A DNA stretch of 64,000 bases from Chryseobacterium sp. (lineage in GTDB: Bacteria > Bacteroidota > Bacteroidia > Flavobacteriales > Weeksellaceae), in NCBI RefSeq assembly GCF_029240215.1, contig NZ_JARBTK010000003.1:471599-535598 (forward strand), in the 5' to 3' direction. The notes beneath the pieces are model-generated. The model was given only the letters and a program-made list of their open reading frames with translations. It did no database searches and was not told the origin of the DNA. This document shows positions 17,922-27,996 of this stretch, piece after piece. Positions within the stretch are counted from its first letter, which is position 1; the number at the start of each line of letters is the position of its first letter. A program made the translations under genes and the position numbers.

Positions 17922-19907
17922 TTATTTAGCTTTCATTTTACCATTCTTAAATCTTTCACTTGCAGTCTGATAATATGCTACCGTTTCAGAGACCAGATTT
18001 TTCTTAATATTAGAAATTTCTGTGAATGATTTATCTTTTTCGGAAACTTTAAACTGCTTTACCCTTTTGCGGTCATCGATCTGGTTAAAAGTATTTTCTT
18101 TCAGCATTCCAAGAGTTCTGTAGTTTCCTATAAATGCTCTTTCGTCTCCTGCTTTTGTTTGATTGATGTCTTTACCGTAAAGACGTGTTGAGTAATTCCA
18201 ACCGAGATAACCGAATAAAGTCGGCATCAAATCAATCTGTGAAGTCAGACGATTGATCTTTTCAGGTTGTTGATTTAAATTATAAATAATTGCAGGAATG
18301 TGATGTTTAGCAATATTAATTTCCCATTTTCCTGCACTGCTTGCGCAATGATCTGCAACAATAACAAAAACTGTGTTCTTAAACCAAGTCTTTGTTTTTG
18401 CATTGGTGATAAATTTTCCCAAAGCATAATCTGTATATTTCACAGCAGCATTTCTGTCGCCTTGCGGAAGATCTATTTTACCGGCAGGAAAAGTATATGG
18501 TTTGTGATTGGAAGTCGTCATCACAAACTGAAAAAACGGTTTGTTTGCTTTGGTACTTCTATCAGCGTATTTTATAGATTGCTTGTAAAGATCCTCATCA
18601 CAGATTCCCCAGGCATTTTCAAAACTTACTTCGTTATCGTTTATTGCAAATCTCTGTGTTTTAATTTCGTCTGATAAAGGATTTCCTCTATTTCTGTCAA
18701 CAATATCAAAACCCTGTCCACCGAAAAAATTATTCATATTATCAAAATAACCATCGCCGCCGTAAATAAAATAAGGCTGATAATTTTTTGATTTTACAAT
18801 TGTCGAAACTGAAAATAAATTTTGGTTATTGGGTCTTCTTACGATGCTGTTTCCAGGAGTGGGCGGAACAGACAATGTTAATGCTTCCATTCCCCGGACG
18901 GTTCTGGTTCCTGTTGCATAAAGGTTTGTGAAGAAAATACTTTCTTTAGACAGTTGGTCATAATTTGGTGTAAGATGATCTTTATTTCCGAATTCTGTTA
19001 AAAAATCGGCACTGAAGCTTTCAATTGCAATGACAATAATATTAGGATGTTGCTCCTCACCACCTTTTGTCGATCTTGAAATATCATCAAATTTTACTGA
19101 ATTATAATTTTGATTTTCCTGTAAAAGTTTACTTTTTAGAATAGAATAAGCTTCTTTTTCAGGAAGTTTCGGATAAAATGTTTCATAATCTAATTCATTG
19201 GATTGATATGCAGAAATAAAAGAAAATGCACCATTTTTCCCGATTTCATTGACAACAAGATTATTGCTGAAATCAGCCTGCTTATTTCTCATTATAATTC
19301 CTAAAACAGATCCGATAATCAGTACAGAAAGTGCAGGTAAAAGACGTGAAGAAATTGGTTTTCTGTCTGAAAAAGTATTTTTGAAAGCACGTTTCTTTTT
19401 TAATACAAAAAATGTCAATACAATGATTCCAACCAAAACACCTGCAATTAAGGGTAACGGATAAGACTGGTTTATATTTTCTACCACTTCGTATGTGTAA
19501 ATCAGATAATCAACAGCAATAAAATTAAATCTAACTCCAAACTCATCCCAGAAAGGAATTTCTGCCATGATACTAAAATAGATGATGACAAAAATTATCG
19601 TTAAATAAATGTAGGTAAAACATTTGTCTATTAAGGAACCTATCCATTTTTTTGGGAAGAATAAAAGATAAAATGCGTACAGAAATAAAAATAATGTACC
19701 CATGGTAAGATCATAAAGAAATCCTGTAAAAAATGCCCGCAAAATGTAAAACGGATTAAAATCTGCATCGGATGCTGACCAGACCAAGAGTGTCACCCTT
19801 ATCATAAAGGATAAAATCAAATAAAAACTTAAAACATAAAATAATACTGAAAATCTGCCTTCAAAAATTTTTAAAAAACGCTCTAAACGTTGTTTTGTCA
19901 TAGTCAT
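17922..19907 (-). CDS. LtaS-like sulfatase-fold membrane transferase
   Basis: Membrane-anchored alkaline-phosphatase-superfamily enzyme of the LTA synthase family; in Gram-negative bacteria such proteins move phosphoglycerol, phosphoethanolamine or similar groups onto envelope glycans. Five N-terminal membrane segments (to about residue 190) precede the periplasmic sulfatase domain: IVIAIESFSADFL (metal aspartate region, here Glu), YATGTRTVRGMEAL around residue 330 with the probable nucleophile Thr334 or Thr336, TTSNHKPY and VIVADHC (metal-binding Asp-His). I prefer the ATG at 19907 (661 residues); a TTG at 19931 would add eight. It is 93 bases downstream of the histidine kinase gene on the same strand. 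Confidence 0.85.
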   Translation of the reverse strand: MTMTKQRLERFLKIFEGRFSVLFYVLSFYLILSFMIRVTLLVWSASDADFNPFYILRAFFTGFLYDLTMGTLFLFLYAFYLLFFPKKWIGSLIDKCFTYIYLTIIFVIIYFSIMAEIPFWDEFGVRFNFIAVDYLIYTYEVVENINQSYPLPLIAGVLVGIIVLTFFVLKKKRAFKNTFSDRKPISSRLLPALSVLIIGSVLGIIMRNKQADFSNNLVVNEIGKNGAFSFISAYQSNELDYETFYPKLPEKEAYSILKSKLLQENQNYNSVKFDDISRSTKGGEEQHPNIIVIAIESFSADFLTEFGNKDHLTPNYDQLSKESIFFTNLYATGTRTVRGMEALTLSVPPTPGNSIVRRPNNQNLFSVSTIVKSKNYQPYFIYGGDGYFDNMNNFFGGQGFDIVDRNRGNPLSDEIKTQRFAINDNEVSFENAWGICDEDLYKQSIKYADRSTKANKPFFQFVMTTSNHKPYTFPAGKIDLPQGDRNAAVKYTDYALGKFITNAKTKTWFKNTVFVIVADHCASSAGKWEINIAKHHIPAIIYNLNQQPEKINRLTSQIDLMPTLFGYLGWNYSTRLYGKDINQTKAGDERAFIGNYRTLGMLKENTFNQIDDRKRVKQFKVSEKDKSFTEISNIKKNLVSETVAYYQTASERFKNGKMKAK

Positions 19908-20000
19908 TGCTTGTCTGTTAAAATCAGACAAAGGACTTAATCAATTTAGAAGAAATTTAGAATTTTTAAAATTTAATCTTGAAAGAAGTATGGATGAAAT

Positions 20001-21287
20001 TTACAACTTCACTGAAAAAACATGATTATTATCGACAAAATTGTACTGAACGTCCCATTTTTGAGATTTGGAAATTTCTTTTATAATTGCCAATCCTAAA
20101 CCGCTGCCCCTGTTACTGGCAGATAATTTAGAAAATCTTTTAAATAAAAGATCCTCATTCAGCTTTTGCACTCCGGAATTGGCTACAGAAAAGACTGCAT
20201 TATTTAAGCTTATAGAAATAGAACCATTAACTGCGGTATGGCGAATTGCATTCAGAAGCAAATTATTGATCAGAATTTCTGTCAGACTTGTATTACCGTT
20301 TACAGTAGTATTTTGCAATGCATTAATCTGCAAAGTAATGTTTTTCTGATCAAGATGTTCCTGAAGATTTTCTATGCTTTGTCTTACCAATTCGTCAAAA
20401 TTGATGATCTCAGATTGATCAAACTGGCTGTTTTCAATTTTTGCAAGAAGCAAAAGATTTTGATTGATTCTTGCACTGCGGGAAAGTGCTTTGTTCATAT
20501 CTTCAGCAATGTTGTACTGCTTTTCGGTAAGGTCAGCGTTTTGCATCAACAGATCGAGCTTATTTTTCAGGATTGCAAGAGGTGTCTGCAATTCGTGTGA
20601 TGCATTTTCTGTAAATTCTTTCTGTGTTTTGTAAACCGACACGTTATGTGCAATCAGTTTCCTTAAAGATTGATTGAGTTCTTCAAATTCTGTGGTGTCT
20701 GTACTTTCAAATTCAATGTGCGTTTGTGTGTTAAGATTGAAATTTTTAAGCCTATCTAATGTATTTCTAAAAGGTTTCCAAATCGTTTTGGATAATCTTC
20801 TGTTCAGAATAAATAAGCCTGTTACAATTAAAATAAAAAATAAAAGAGTAATGATTCCGATAATCATTATTGTTCCCTGTGTTTCCTCAATATTGGTTTC
20901 TATGGTAAAAAGATAAGGCTCGTTTTTAATATAAATCACTTTTTTGAGACATCGGTAGCGTTCGATTTTCTTGTCGGCAGAAAAAGGTTTATACTTTTCG
21001 GTCGTAAAAATTAAATCTTTTTTTAAATTGTTATATGGCAGTTTTATAATGTTTGTTCCCGGTTGAATCTGATTCCAAAGACTGATGTTTCGTTGTATTT
21101 CTTCGTCGGAAATTTTCATCCGATTAAATTCATATGATGTTTTTTCTGCAACAATTTCATTATGTTCATCAAGCTCATCTTGCCAGATTGTATCCACCAT
21201 AACGTAATAAACAGGTATACTGATTATTAGAACAATCAGTACAAAAATTAAAAAAGGCTTTGTTGTTTTACTTAGTAATGGTTTCAT
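20001..21287 (-). CDS. Sensor histidine kinase
   Basis: Membrane sensor kinase of a two-component system, 428 residues. Two transmembrane helices (about 12-30 and 137-160) flank a roughly 100-residue periplasmic sensor; then a HAMP-like linker, the HisKA dimerisation helix with the phospho-acceptor His231 in ASHELQTPL, and the HATPase domain with the N box (INNLLLNAIRHT), FSVANSG (G1) and SGLGLAIIKEISK (G2). Five bases separate it from the upstream response regulator gene, so both are one operon. The signal is unknown; the downstream LtaS-like gene suggests an envelope role (inference). Confidence 0.93.
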   Translation of the reverse strand: MKPLLSKTTKPFLIFVLIVLIISIPVYYVMVDTIWQDELDEHNEIVAEKTSYEFNRMKISDEEIQRNISLWNQIQPGTNIIKLPYNNLKKDLIFTTEKYKPFSADKKIERYRCLKKVIYIKNEPYLFTIETNIEETQGTIMIIGIITLLFFILIVTGLFILNRRLSKTIWKPFRNTLDRLKNFNLNTQTHIEFESTDTTEFEELNQSLRKLIAHNVSVYKTQKEFTENASHELQTPLAILKNKLDLLMQNADLTEKQYNIAEDMNKALSRSARINQNLLLLAKIENSQFDQSEIINFDELVRQSIENLQEHLDQKNITLQINALQNTTVNGNTSLTEILINNLLLNAIRHTAVNGSISISLNNAVFSVANSGVQKLNEDLLFKRFSKLSASNRGSGLGLAIIKEISKSQKWDVQYNFVDNNHVFSVKL

Positions 21288-21292
21288 TCATA

Positions 21293-21973
21293 TTATAGGC
21301 TTTCCCACTTATAACCTGTTCCATAGACTGTTTTCAGATAATGATCACAACCGGCATCGTACAGTTTTTTCTTCAGGTTTTTTACGTGAGCATATACAAA
21401 ATCGTGGTTTTCTAGCATATCTGCAAAGTCTCCTGAAAGATGTTCTGCCAAAGTACTTTTAGAAATCACCCTGTTTTTATTACCGATGAAATATACTAAT
21501 AAATCAAATTCTTTTTTGGTTAAAGCAATGATTTCGTTACTGACGGAAACTGTTTTTGCCAAAAGATCAATCTGCAACTCGTTTTGAGTCACCACATTGG
21601 TGTTGCTGAACTGCTTTCTGCGGATTACAGAATAGATACGAGCGGCTAATTCAGAAAGATGAAAAGGCTTTGTCAGATAATCATCTGCACCAATCTGCAA
21701 TCCTTTAATCTTGTCGTCGAGTGCATTTTTTGCAGAGATGATGATTACACCATCCTGCTTTTGTTCTTTTTTAAGTTCTTCTAAAATTTTCAGACCGTTT
21801 CCGTCCGGCAAAGTAATATCCAGCAAAATACAATCATACTGAAACACTTCAATCTTTCCCATCGCTTCACTAAATGTTGAAGCAAATTCACATAGATAGT
21901 TTTCTTCCGAAAGATATTCCGCAATACTTTTCGCAAGCTCGACTTCGTCTTCTATAATCAGGATTTTCATCAA
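21293..21973 (-). CDS. OmpR/PhoB-family response regulator
   Basis: 226-residue DNA-binding response regulator. Receiver domain residues 1-120: acidic pocket E8-D9, phosphorylation site Asp52 in LLDITLPDG, the conserved Ser in IIISAKNA and Lys in YLTKPFHLSELAARI. The C-terminal winged helix (from about 128) includes ALTKKEFDLLVYFI and VKNLKKKLYDAGCDHYLKTVYGTGYKW. It is first of the kinase-regulator pair. The second Met (21970) is an alternative start. Confidence 0.95.
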   Translation of the reverse strand: MMKILIIEDEVELAKSIAEYLSEENYLCEFASTFSEAMGKIEVFQYDCILLDITLPDGNGLKILEELKKEQKQDGVIIISAKNALDDKIKGLQIGADDYLTKPFHLSELAARIYSVIRRKQFSNTNVVTQNELQIDLLAKTVSVSNEIIALTKKEFDLLVYFIGNKNRVISKSTLAEHLSGDFADMLENHDFVYAHVKNLKKKLYDAGCDHYLKTVYGTGYKWESL

Positions 21974-22080
21974 TACTTATTTGTTTAATGATCTGATGGA
22001 ACATAAATGGTTCATTCTGCTAATTTATAGATCAATTCTGAAGAAATTTTGAATTAATAATTTTAAAATTCAATAAGCTA

Positions 22081-23922
22081 TTAATTTGAATACTCTTTTA
22101 AAAGCTGTCTGTAGCTCATCAGAATTGTTGATTTTGAGATAAATCCTATAAACTCATTGTTGTCAGAGATGACAGGCAGATTCCAGACTCCTGTATCATC
22201 AAATGCCTGAATAATTTCTAAGGGATCATTTTTAAGATAAATCACTGCAGGCGGAGCTTTCATAAGTTTAGAAATACTGAGTTCTTCTTTATCTTTATTT
22301 AAAAGCAAAGGACGAAGGTCGTCCATCGTTAAAATTCCTTTCAAAATATTCTGATCATCTACGACGGCAAAAGTATTTTTCTTACCGTTCACAATCAAAT
22401 CATAAAGGTCGGTAATGGGTGCATCATATTTGATGACCTGCGAATCTCTGTCAATCAGTTCATTGGTGCGTAATGAAGAAAGAAGATTTTTATCATGCTC
22501 ATGTGTAAAGATTTTTCCTTGATCTGCCAAAGCCTTCAGCTCTGGAGAAATACCGGAAAACCATCTCGCCATAAGATAAGAAATCACCGATACAATCATC
22601 AAAGGAATAAAAAGATCATACCCGAAACTCGATTCTGCAATCAGAAATATAGCGGTAAGAGGTGCGTACAATACTCCGCTCATTGCTCCTGCCATTCCTA
22701 CCAGAACGAGATTGGTTACAGGAACGTCTTCAAAGCCTATCTGCTTACAGATCATCGCAAACAAGAAACCAAGTGTTCCTCCCGCAAAAAGTGAAGGTGC
22801 AAAGTTTCCGCCATTTCCCCCACTGAAAATGGTAATTGAGGTTGCAAAAACTTTTAAAAGACAGATTAAAATTAAAAATATAATGACCGTCCAGTTTCCG
22901 ATTTCGAAATATCTGAAAAGACTGTTCTGAATAATGTAATTGGCGTTTCCATTGGTAAAAGCTTTTACCGTTTCATATCCTTCACCAAAAAGAGGTGGGA
23001 AAAGTACACAAAGTAAAGACAAAGCTGCACCACCAATAACCGCTCTTCGTAATCGAGATACGTTCATGCTTTTGATAAAATGCTCAACTTTTTGGGAAAC
23101 AACAACAAAATATCGTGCATACAAACCCGTCATAATCCCAAGAATCAGATAATATGGGATATTATGATAGTTGAATGATTCCCGTGCATGGAATCTGAAA
23201 AGAATATCTTCCTGAAGCAAAATTCTGGATAAGAGACTTCCGCAAACCGCAGCAACAACCAAAGGAATAAAGTCTGAAAACACAACACCTGTAAGAAGGA
23301 TCTCAAAAGCAAACATAATTCCTGCAATCGGTGCGTTGAATGCAGAGGCAACACCCGCTGTAGCTCCTGCTGCAAGTAAAAGTGTACGCTCTTTATAACC
23401 CAATCTGTAAGTCTGTGCATAATTAGAACCTATGGCAGCTCCGGTTACCGCGATCGGACTTTCCAGACCTGCAGATCCTCCAAGACCAACCGTAACAGCA
23501 CTCTGAACGATCTGTGAATACATTTTCACTGATGAAACGATGCTTGAGTTTTGGGCAATTTCGTAGAGAATAGCTCCGATTCCTTTTCTATCCTGCCCCT
23601 TAAATAAAGTAAGAACAATACTTGTGGTAAGTACAATCCCTAAAAAAGGAAATATGATATAGAAAAGAATCTGATATTCAAAATGAACTTTGCTGATCAG
23701 ATAATGAATCTGATGAACAAGTGTTTTCAGAAGTACACCTGCCAAACCTGCAGTGCATCCCACAAGAATACCAGAAAGAATCAAAAACTGACTTCGGCTG
23801 AGCCTGTTGTTGAGCCAATGCAGAATGATCTCGTAACTACGGACTTTTTTAATACCAAATTGCTGAAAATCTCTCTTAAACTTCAGAAAATTAAGGTATT
23901 TTTTTTTATTTTGAATCTTCAC
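22081..23922 (-). CDS. ClC-family chloride transporter with CBS pair
   Basis: Inner-membrane chloride channel or Cl-/H+ exchanger, 613 residues: about 430 residues of ClC membrane domain, then two CBS domains (about 475-610) that may bind nucleotides. Selectivity motifs are visible: GLGGSAGLESP with the gating glutamate at 154, NAPIAGIMFAFE ending at 207, and GGNGGNFAPSLFAGG. The residue after Glu207 is Ile where the E. coli exchanger has the proton glutamate, which suggests channel-like or uncoupled behaviour (inference). A 107-base gap separates it from the response regulator gene downstream. Confidence 0.92.
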   Translation of the reverse strand: MKIQNKKKYLNFLKFKRDFQQFGIKKVRSYEIILHWLNNRLSRSQFLILSGILVGCTAGLAGVLLKTLVHQIHYLISKVHFEYQILFYIIFPFLGIVLTTSIVLTLFKGQDRKGIGAILYEIAQNSSIVSSVKMYSQIVQSAVTVGLGGSAGLESPIAVTGAAIGSNYAQTYRLGYKERTLLLAAGATAGVASAFNAPIAGIMFAFEILLTGVVFSDFIPLVVAAVCGSLLSRILLQEDILFRFHARESFNYHNIPYYLILGIMTGLYARYFVVVSQKVEHFIKSMNVSRLRRAVIGGAALSLLCVLFPPLFGEGYETVKAFTNGNANYIIQNSLFRYFEIGNWTVIIFLILICLLKVFATSITIFSGGNGGNFAPSLFAGGTLGFLFAMICKQIGFEDVPVTNLVLVGMAGAMSGVLYAPLTAIFLIAESSFGYDLFIPLMIVSVISYLMARWFSGISPELKALADQGKIFTHEHDKNLLSSLRTNELIDRDSQVIKYDAPITDLYDLIVNGKKNTFAVVDDQNILKGILTMDDLRPLLLNKDKEELSISKLMKAPPAVIYLKNDPLEIIQAFDDTGVWNLPVISDNNEFIGFISKSTILMSYRQLLKEYSN

Positions 23923-24227
23923 CGATTTAAATATTTAAAGATATTACAGGGAATAACGTCCAGAACTTTATTCACAAGAACCTTTATCTTGATTAATAAA
24001 ATTTAATAAGGATCAATTGTTTCACAATTTAACTGTAATTTTTTACAATTTCCTTTATCAAATCAAAATACGAATGTCTACAAATATAAGGAAAATAGTC
24101 TGGTTATCACTTGTTGCGAGCCTCAATAAACCTTAAGTCGGTACTTGAAATATAATGGAAATTTATTTTAAAATAAATAAATACTTTGCTGTAAACTTAA
24201 AATCCTGATTATTTAAAATATTTATAT
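23923..24227. other. 305-base non-coding gap
   Basis: Between two minus-strand genes. AT-rich; I see no coding frame, clear hairpin terminator or repeat. It presumably holds the promoter of the ClC gene near its left end. Confidence 0.4.
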
Positions 24228-24818
24228 CTAAATTTCATCATTGAATAAAATTTTTCTGAACGCTTCAGAAGCAAGATGCACCTGTACCGACCAGTCGTCT
24301 GCAGCATCACTTCCTGCATCATCAGAAATATATTTCAGACACAAAAACGGAATATTTTCTTGTCTTGCAATCAGAGCGAGCGGATAAGCTTCCATGTCGA
24401 TCACGTTGTATTCTGTGTTGATATGATTCGTCTCAAAACTGTCGCCGCTTCCGCAGATTCCTTCTTTCAGACTATCCATTTTCAATCCGTTTTCTAAAAT
24501 GATCGGAATATCAGATAATGGAGTTTCAAATTTTTTAAAACCAAGACCTCTCGCATCCATATCTCGTTGGATAAATTGTGTACAACATATAATTTCACCT
24601 TTATGAAAACCAATTCCTCCTGCAGAACCGAGATTGATGATCAGTTTTGGTTTGTTTTTTTGAATTGCTTTTGTAAGTTCAATAGCAGCATTTACTTTGC
24701 CGATGCCTGTTATCAGTTTATTGATGTGATCAAATACTTTTCCGGCTTCGGAACCTAAGGCAAAAACAAAAAGTGTATCTTGAATCGAAAATGATATTTC
24801 GTTGTTTATTTTTATCAT
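24228..24818 (-). CDS. Nucleosidase (MTA/SAH nucleosidase-like phosphorylase fold)
   Basis: A 196-residue member of the purine nucleoside phosphorylase/uridine phosphorylase superfamily, close to nucleosidases such as MTA/SAH nucleosidase. Visible motifs are TGIGKVNAAIELT (phosphate/ribose loop), INLGSAGGIGFHKGEI, GICGSGDSFE and NVIDMEAYPLALIA, where Met-Glu contacts the ribose; KYISDDAGSDAADDW contains the catalytic aspartate loop. It is shorter than MtnN (about 230), so the exact nucleoside is not certain. It lies 21 bases after the DsbA-like gene on the same strand and may be co-transcribed. Confidence 0.82.
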   Translation of the reverse strand: MIKINNEISFSIQDTLFVFALGSEAGKVFDHINKLITGIGKVNAAIELTKAIQKNKPKLIINLGSAGGIGFHKGEIICCTQFIQRDMDARGLGFKKFETPLSDIPIILENGLKMDSLKEGICGSGDSFETNHINTEYNVIDMEAYPLALIARQENIPFLCLKYISDDAGSDAADDWSVQVHLASEAFRKILFNDEI

Positions 24819-24839
24819 TGTTAATTAAAATAAGTTGAA

Positions 24840-25538
24840 TTAAATGATGCAACCGTCTGTATCACAAGATGTATTACCATCGTTTGTACTTTTGAAAGGC
24901 TGAACGGTTTCGTTATAAGTTTTCGTCAAAGCTTCCTGAAAAAGTTCTGTTGGCTGCGCTCCTGAAACTGCATATTTACCATTTAAAATAAAGAAAGGAA
25001 CCCCAGAAACACCGTTATTTCGGGCTTCCAGAATATCCTGATTGACATCATAATCAAATTGCTCTGAACTAAGAGTTTGTTGTGCTTCTTCTTGATCGAT
25101 TCCTAATTTCTGAGCTAAAGACACTAAAACTTCAATATTTCCCACATTTTCACCATTCAGAAAATGAGCCGTGAATAATTCTTCTTCCATTTCTGAAGAT
25201 TTATGATGTTTTTTAGCCAAATGAAGGAGTTTGTGTGCGAGAAAAGTATTGGTAATCAAAGCTTTTTCAAAATTAAAATCAATTCCGGAAGCTTTTCCCA
25301 TTTGTACAACTTGTGCGGTCATCTGTTTTGCCTGCTCTTCGGGGAAACCTTTCTTTTCTCTGAAATATTCTGCGGTGGTTTTTGTTTCTGTAGGATCTAA
25401 AGTCGGATCAAGCTGGAAACTCTTCCACTCTACTTCTACTTCATCTTTAAATGGCAATTTTTCAAGAGCCTGTTCAAAATTTTTCTTTCCTATATAACAA
25501 AACGGGCACATCACATCTGACCAGATTTCTATTTTCAT
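24840..25538 (-). CDS. DsbA-family (FrnE-like) oxidoreductase
   Basis: Cytosolic thioredoxin-fold oxidoreductase, 232 residues, without signal peptide. The active site CPFC lies at residues 11-14 (IWSDVMCPFCYIG). The helical insertion (EYFREKKGFPEEQAKQMT) and the cis-Pro region GVSGVPFFILNGKYAVSGAQ are typical of the FrnE/polyketide-isomerase-like group. A C-terminal Cys pair (NTSCDTDGCII) is a distinctive extra feature. Role: disulfide exchange or protein folding under oxidative stress, as known for FrnE homologs. The next gene downstream is the nucleosidase. Confidence 0.9.
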   Translation of the reverse strand: MKIEIWSDVMCPFCYIGKKNFEQALEKLPFKDEVEVEWKSFQLDPTLDPTETKTTAEYFREKKGFPEEQAKQMTAQVVQMGKASGIDFNFEKALITNTFLAHKLLHLAKKHHKSSEMEEELFTAHFLNGENVGNIEVLVSLAQKLGIDQEEAQQTLSSEQFDYDVNQDILEARNNGVSGVPFFILNGKYAVSGAQPTELFQEALTKTYNETVQPFKSTNDGNTSCDTDGCII

Positions 25539-25593
25539 TATTTTGATTTTAAAATTTAAAGATATTTATTTCAATAGGAAAACTCATCCATTT

Positions 25594-26790
25594 TTAAGAA
25601 TTTATTCTCCCATGATCTGCTTTTCTGCTAAACAGGATATGAGCCGCCAAAGCAAAAAATCCCATGATTGTTCCGACTGTACAAACTCCTTCCCACTGTG
25701 CATATTGCCAAGCTATGGAAGCCAGCCACGTTCCCAATGATCCTCCAATGAAATAAGAAACCATGTAAACGGTGTTTAAACGGTTAACTGCATTGGTTTT
25801 TAATAAAAAATAATTGGTTTGATTCATGATATGGCTCGACTGTACTCCTAAATCAATCAAAATCACACCAACGATCAATCCCCAATACGTATTTCCTGCA
25901 AAATAAGTAAATCCCCAACTTCCGATTAGGATTAGCAAGGCAAAAAGTATAATTTTATTTAAGCTGATTATTTTCTGTAATTTTCCAACTTTTGCGGCTG
26001 CCAAAGCACCTACAGCACCTGCCAAGCCGAAACTTCCTACCACAGAAGCTCCCACTTCGAAAGGTGGTCTTTCCATATGAAAAACCAACGTTGTAAATAG
26101 TGCACACATCGATCCGAAAGCCATTGCACCACGAAACGATGCCAACTGTAATACAGGCTGTGTTCTTGCTAAACTCACCACAGAACGCATCAGTTCTATA
26201 TAAGTTCCTTTAAAATTCGGATGCAGGACAGGCAACATTTTATAAACAAAAAGCCAGACCAAAAGCATTAGTCCCGCAGCAATTCCATACATAGTTCTCC
26301 ATCCCCACAACTCTCCTACTATTCCGCCGACAAATCTTGAAAGCAATATTCCTAAAAGTAAACCTGAAACTACCAATCCGATATTTCCTGATTTTTCATC
26401 TTCCGAAGAAAGTTCCGCAGCGATCGGTACAAAAAGTTGAGGAATAACGGAAGTAGTTCCGATCAATAAACTTGCTGCATACAACATCCAGAGTTCTGTA
26501 GCAAGAGCCATCCAGACCAATGCTCCGAATACCAAAAGCAGATCGATCAGAATTAGTTTCTTACGCATGAATTTGTCTCCCAAAGGGACAATGAGAAGTA
26601 ATCCGAAAGCATATCCCAACTGCGTAAGCACAGATATTTTACCCGCTGCAGTTTCGGAAATATGAAGATCTTTGGAAATAAGCCCTAATAAAGGCTGATT
26701 ATAATAATTATTGGCAACGACGAGTCCGGAAATAACCGCCATAAGCCAGACCACGGTTTTTGAAATGCGTGAATGAGATACAATAGGCAT
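25594..26790 (-). CDS. MFS transporter
   Basis: Twelve-helix major facilitator, about 398 residues, probably a drug or metabolite exporter. The loop 2-3 signature appears as GDKFMRKKLILIDL (G-D-x-x-x-R-K-x), and helices run regularly to the C-terminus. I chose the ATG at 26790; the frame is open to a TTG at 26823 but those eleven residues are polar and the ATG fits other members. Single gene, divergent from the serine hydrolase gene (165-base gap). Substrate unknown. Confidence 0.85.
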   Translation of the reverse strand: MPIVSHSRISKTVVWLMAVISGLVVANNYYNQPLLGLISKDLHISETAAGKISVLTQLGYAFGLLLIVPLGDKFMRKKLILIDLLLVFGALVWMALATELWMLYAASLLIGTTSVIPQLFVPIAAELSSEDEKSGNIGLVVSGLLLGILLSRFVGGIVGELWGWRTMYGIAAGLMLLVWLFVYKMLPVLHPNFKGTYIELMRSVVSLARTQPVLQLASFRGAMAFGSMCALFTTLVFHMERPPFEVGASVVGSFGLAGAVGALAAAKVGKLQKIISLNKIILFALLILIGSWGFTYFAGNTYWGLIVGVILIDLGVQSSHIMNQTNYFLLKTNAVNRLNTVYMVSYFIGGSLGTWLASIAWQYAQWEGVCTVGTIMGFFALAAHILFSRKADHGRINS

Positions 26791-26955
26791 TGAAAGTTTT
26801 ATTTGAAATTTCTGTGAATGCAAAAACTCCGTAAAGGTATAGATTGTATGAGGATTTTCCCTGATTGAATTATGAAGAAAGATAAAATCTATGGGATAAT
26901 CTCATTATTATAAATCCTATATTTGGCTAAAATTATTTTAAAATTATAACTACAA

Positions 26956-27996
26956 ATGATCGTAAACAAAACTGTTCTGCCTTTCTTTTTATTTCTTTGT
27001 ATAAATACATTTGCTCAACATAAGGAAAGCTGGTCTGCAAAAATTGACAGTTTAATTCAAACTAAACAGCCTACAACTTTCAACGGTGTGATTCTGATAA
27101 CTAAAAAGGGAAAACCACAATACTCAAAAGCTTTCGGATTAAAAAATCTTAAAACAAAATTACCTTTGACAATGAATGATCAATTTGAAATCATGTCAAA
27201 TTCAAAGCAAATTACCTCTGTTTTGCTTTTAAAAGAGGTTGAAAAAGGGAAAGTCGATTTAGATTCACCCATCAAAAAATATTTACCTTATTTAAAGCAA
27301 TCGTGGGCAGATTCTGTGACAGTTCATCAGCTTTTAAATCATACACACGGAATTTCAGATATTGAGAAACCATTGTTATTCAAACCCGGAACTGATTTCA
27401 AATATGGAAATTTATCAAATATTCTTTTAGGAAAAATCATCGAAAAAAGTTCAGGTAAAACCTATAGTGAAGCTGCAGACGAATTGTTTAAGAATTCTAA
27501 AATGAAAAATACGTTTTGCTTTTCAAAAGATAACAAAAGAAATCTGGTAAGTGGTCATATGATCACTGAAAATGATTTTAAAGTTGTTGACAGTTCATTT
27601 ATTAATGAAGAAAATTTACCTGCCGACGGAATAATAACCACAGCAAAAGATCTTGCAATCTGGAATGACAATCTTCATAAAGGCAAAATTTTAAGTCATA
27701 AAATGTACAAAAAGATGACTACAGAATCTGCAAAATCTCAGCATGACGTTTTTGGTAAAGAAAAAATGGGCTATGGTTACAATATCAGAATTGCAGAAAA
27801 TATCGGTATAAAATATTTAGGTCATACAGGATTGGGAGATGGTTTTTCTTCATTAAATATTTACATTCTGAAATCTGATATTAGTCTGATTATTCTGGAA
27901 AATCAAATGAATGAAAACAGCGAACTATTTTATTATTTTGAAACCCTAATTAAAGATATTGTTCTTAGAAGTGAATTGGTAGATAGTCTCAATTAA
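26956..27996 (+). CDS. Serine hydrolase, beta-lactamase (class C-like) family
   Basis: Secreted or periplasmic penicillin-binding-protein-fold hydrolase, 346 residues, signal peptide to about residue 21 (LFLCINTFAQ). The SxxK motif is S81-N-S-K84, the YxN motif is Y150-G-N152 and the third motif is HTG in LGHTGLGDG. Members include D-aminopeptidases, esterases and some lactamases; nothing marks it as a true antibiotic-degrading enzyme. Its 3' end overlaps the end of the convergent AraC gene by eight bases. Confidence 0.85.
   Translation: MIVNKTVLPFFLFLCINTFAQHKESWSAKIDSLIQTKQPTTFNGVILITKKGKPQYSKAFGLKNLKTKLPLTMNDQFEIMSNSKQITSVLLLKEVEKGKVDLDSPIKKYLPYLKQSWADSVTVHQLLNHTHGISDIEKPLLFKPGTDFKYGNLSNILLGKIIEKSSGKTYSEAADELFKNSKMKNTFCFSKDNKRNLVSGHMITENDFKVVDSSFINEENLPADGIITTAKDLAIWNDNLHKGKILSHKMYKKMTTESAKSQHDVFGKEKMGYGYNIRIAENIGIKYLGHTGLGDGFSSLNIYILKSDISLIILENQMNENSELFYYFETLIKDIVLRSELVDSLN

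Noticed and set aside
23683..24006. 107-residue ORF antisense to the ClC gene start
   Set aside because: Antisense shadow with Cys/Asn-rich improbable sequence.
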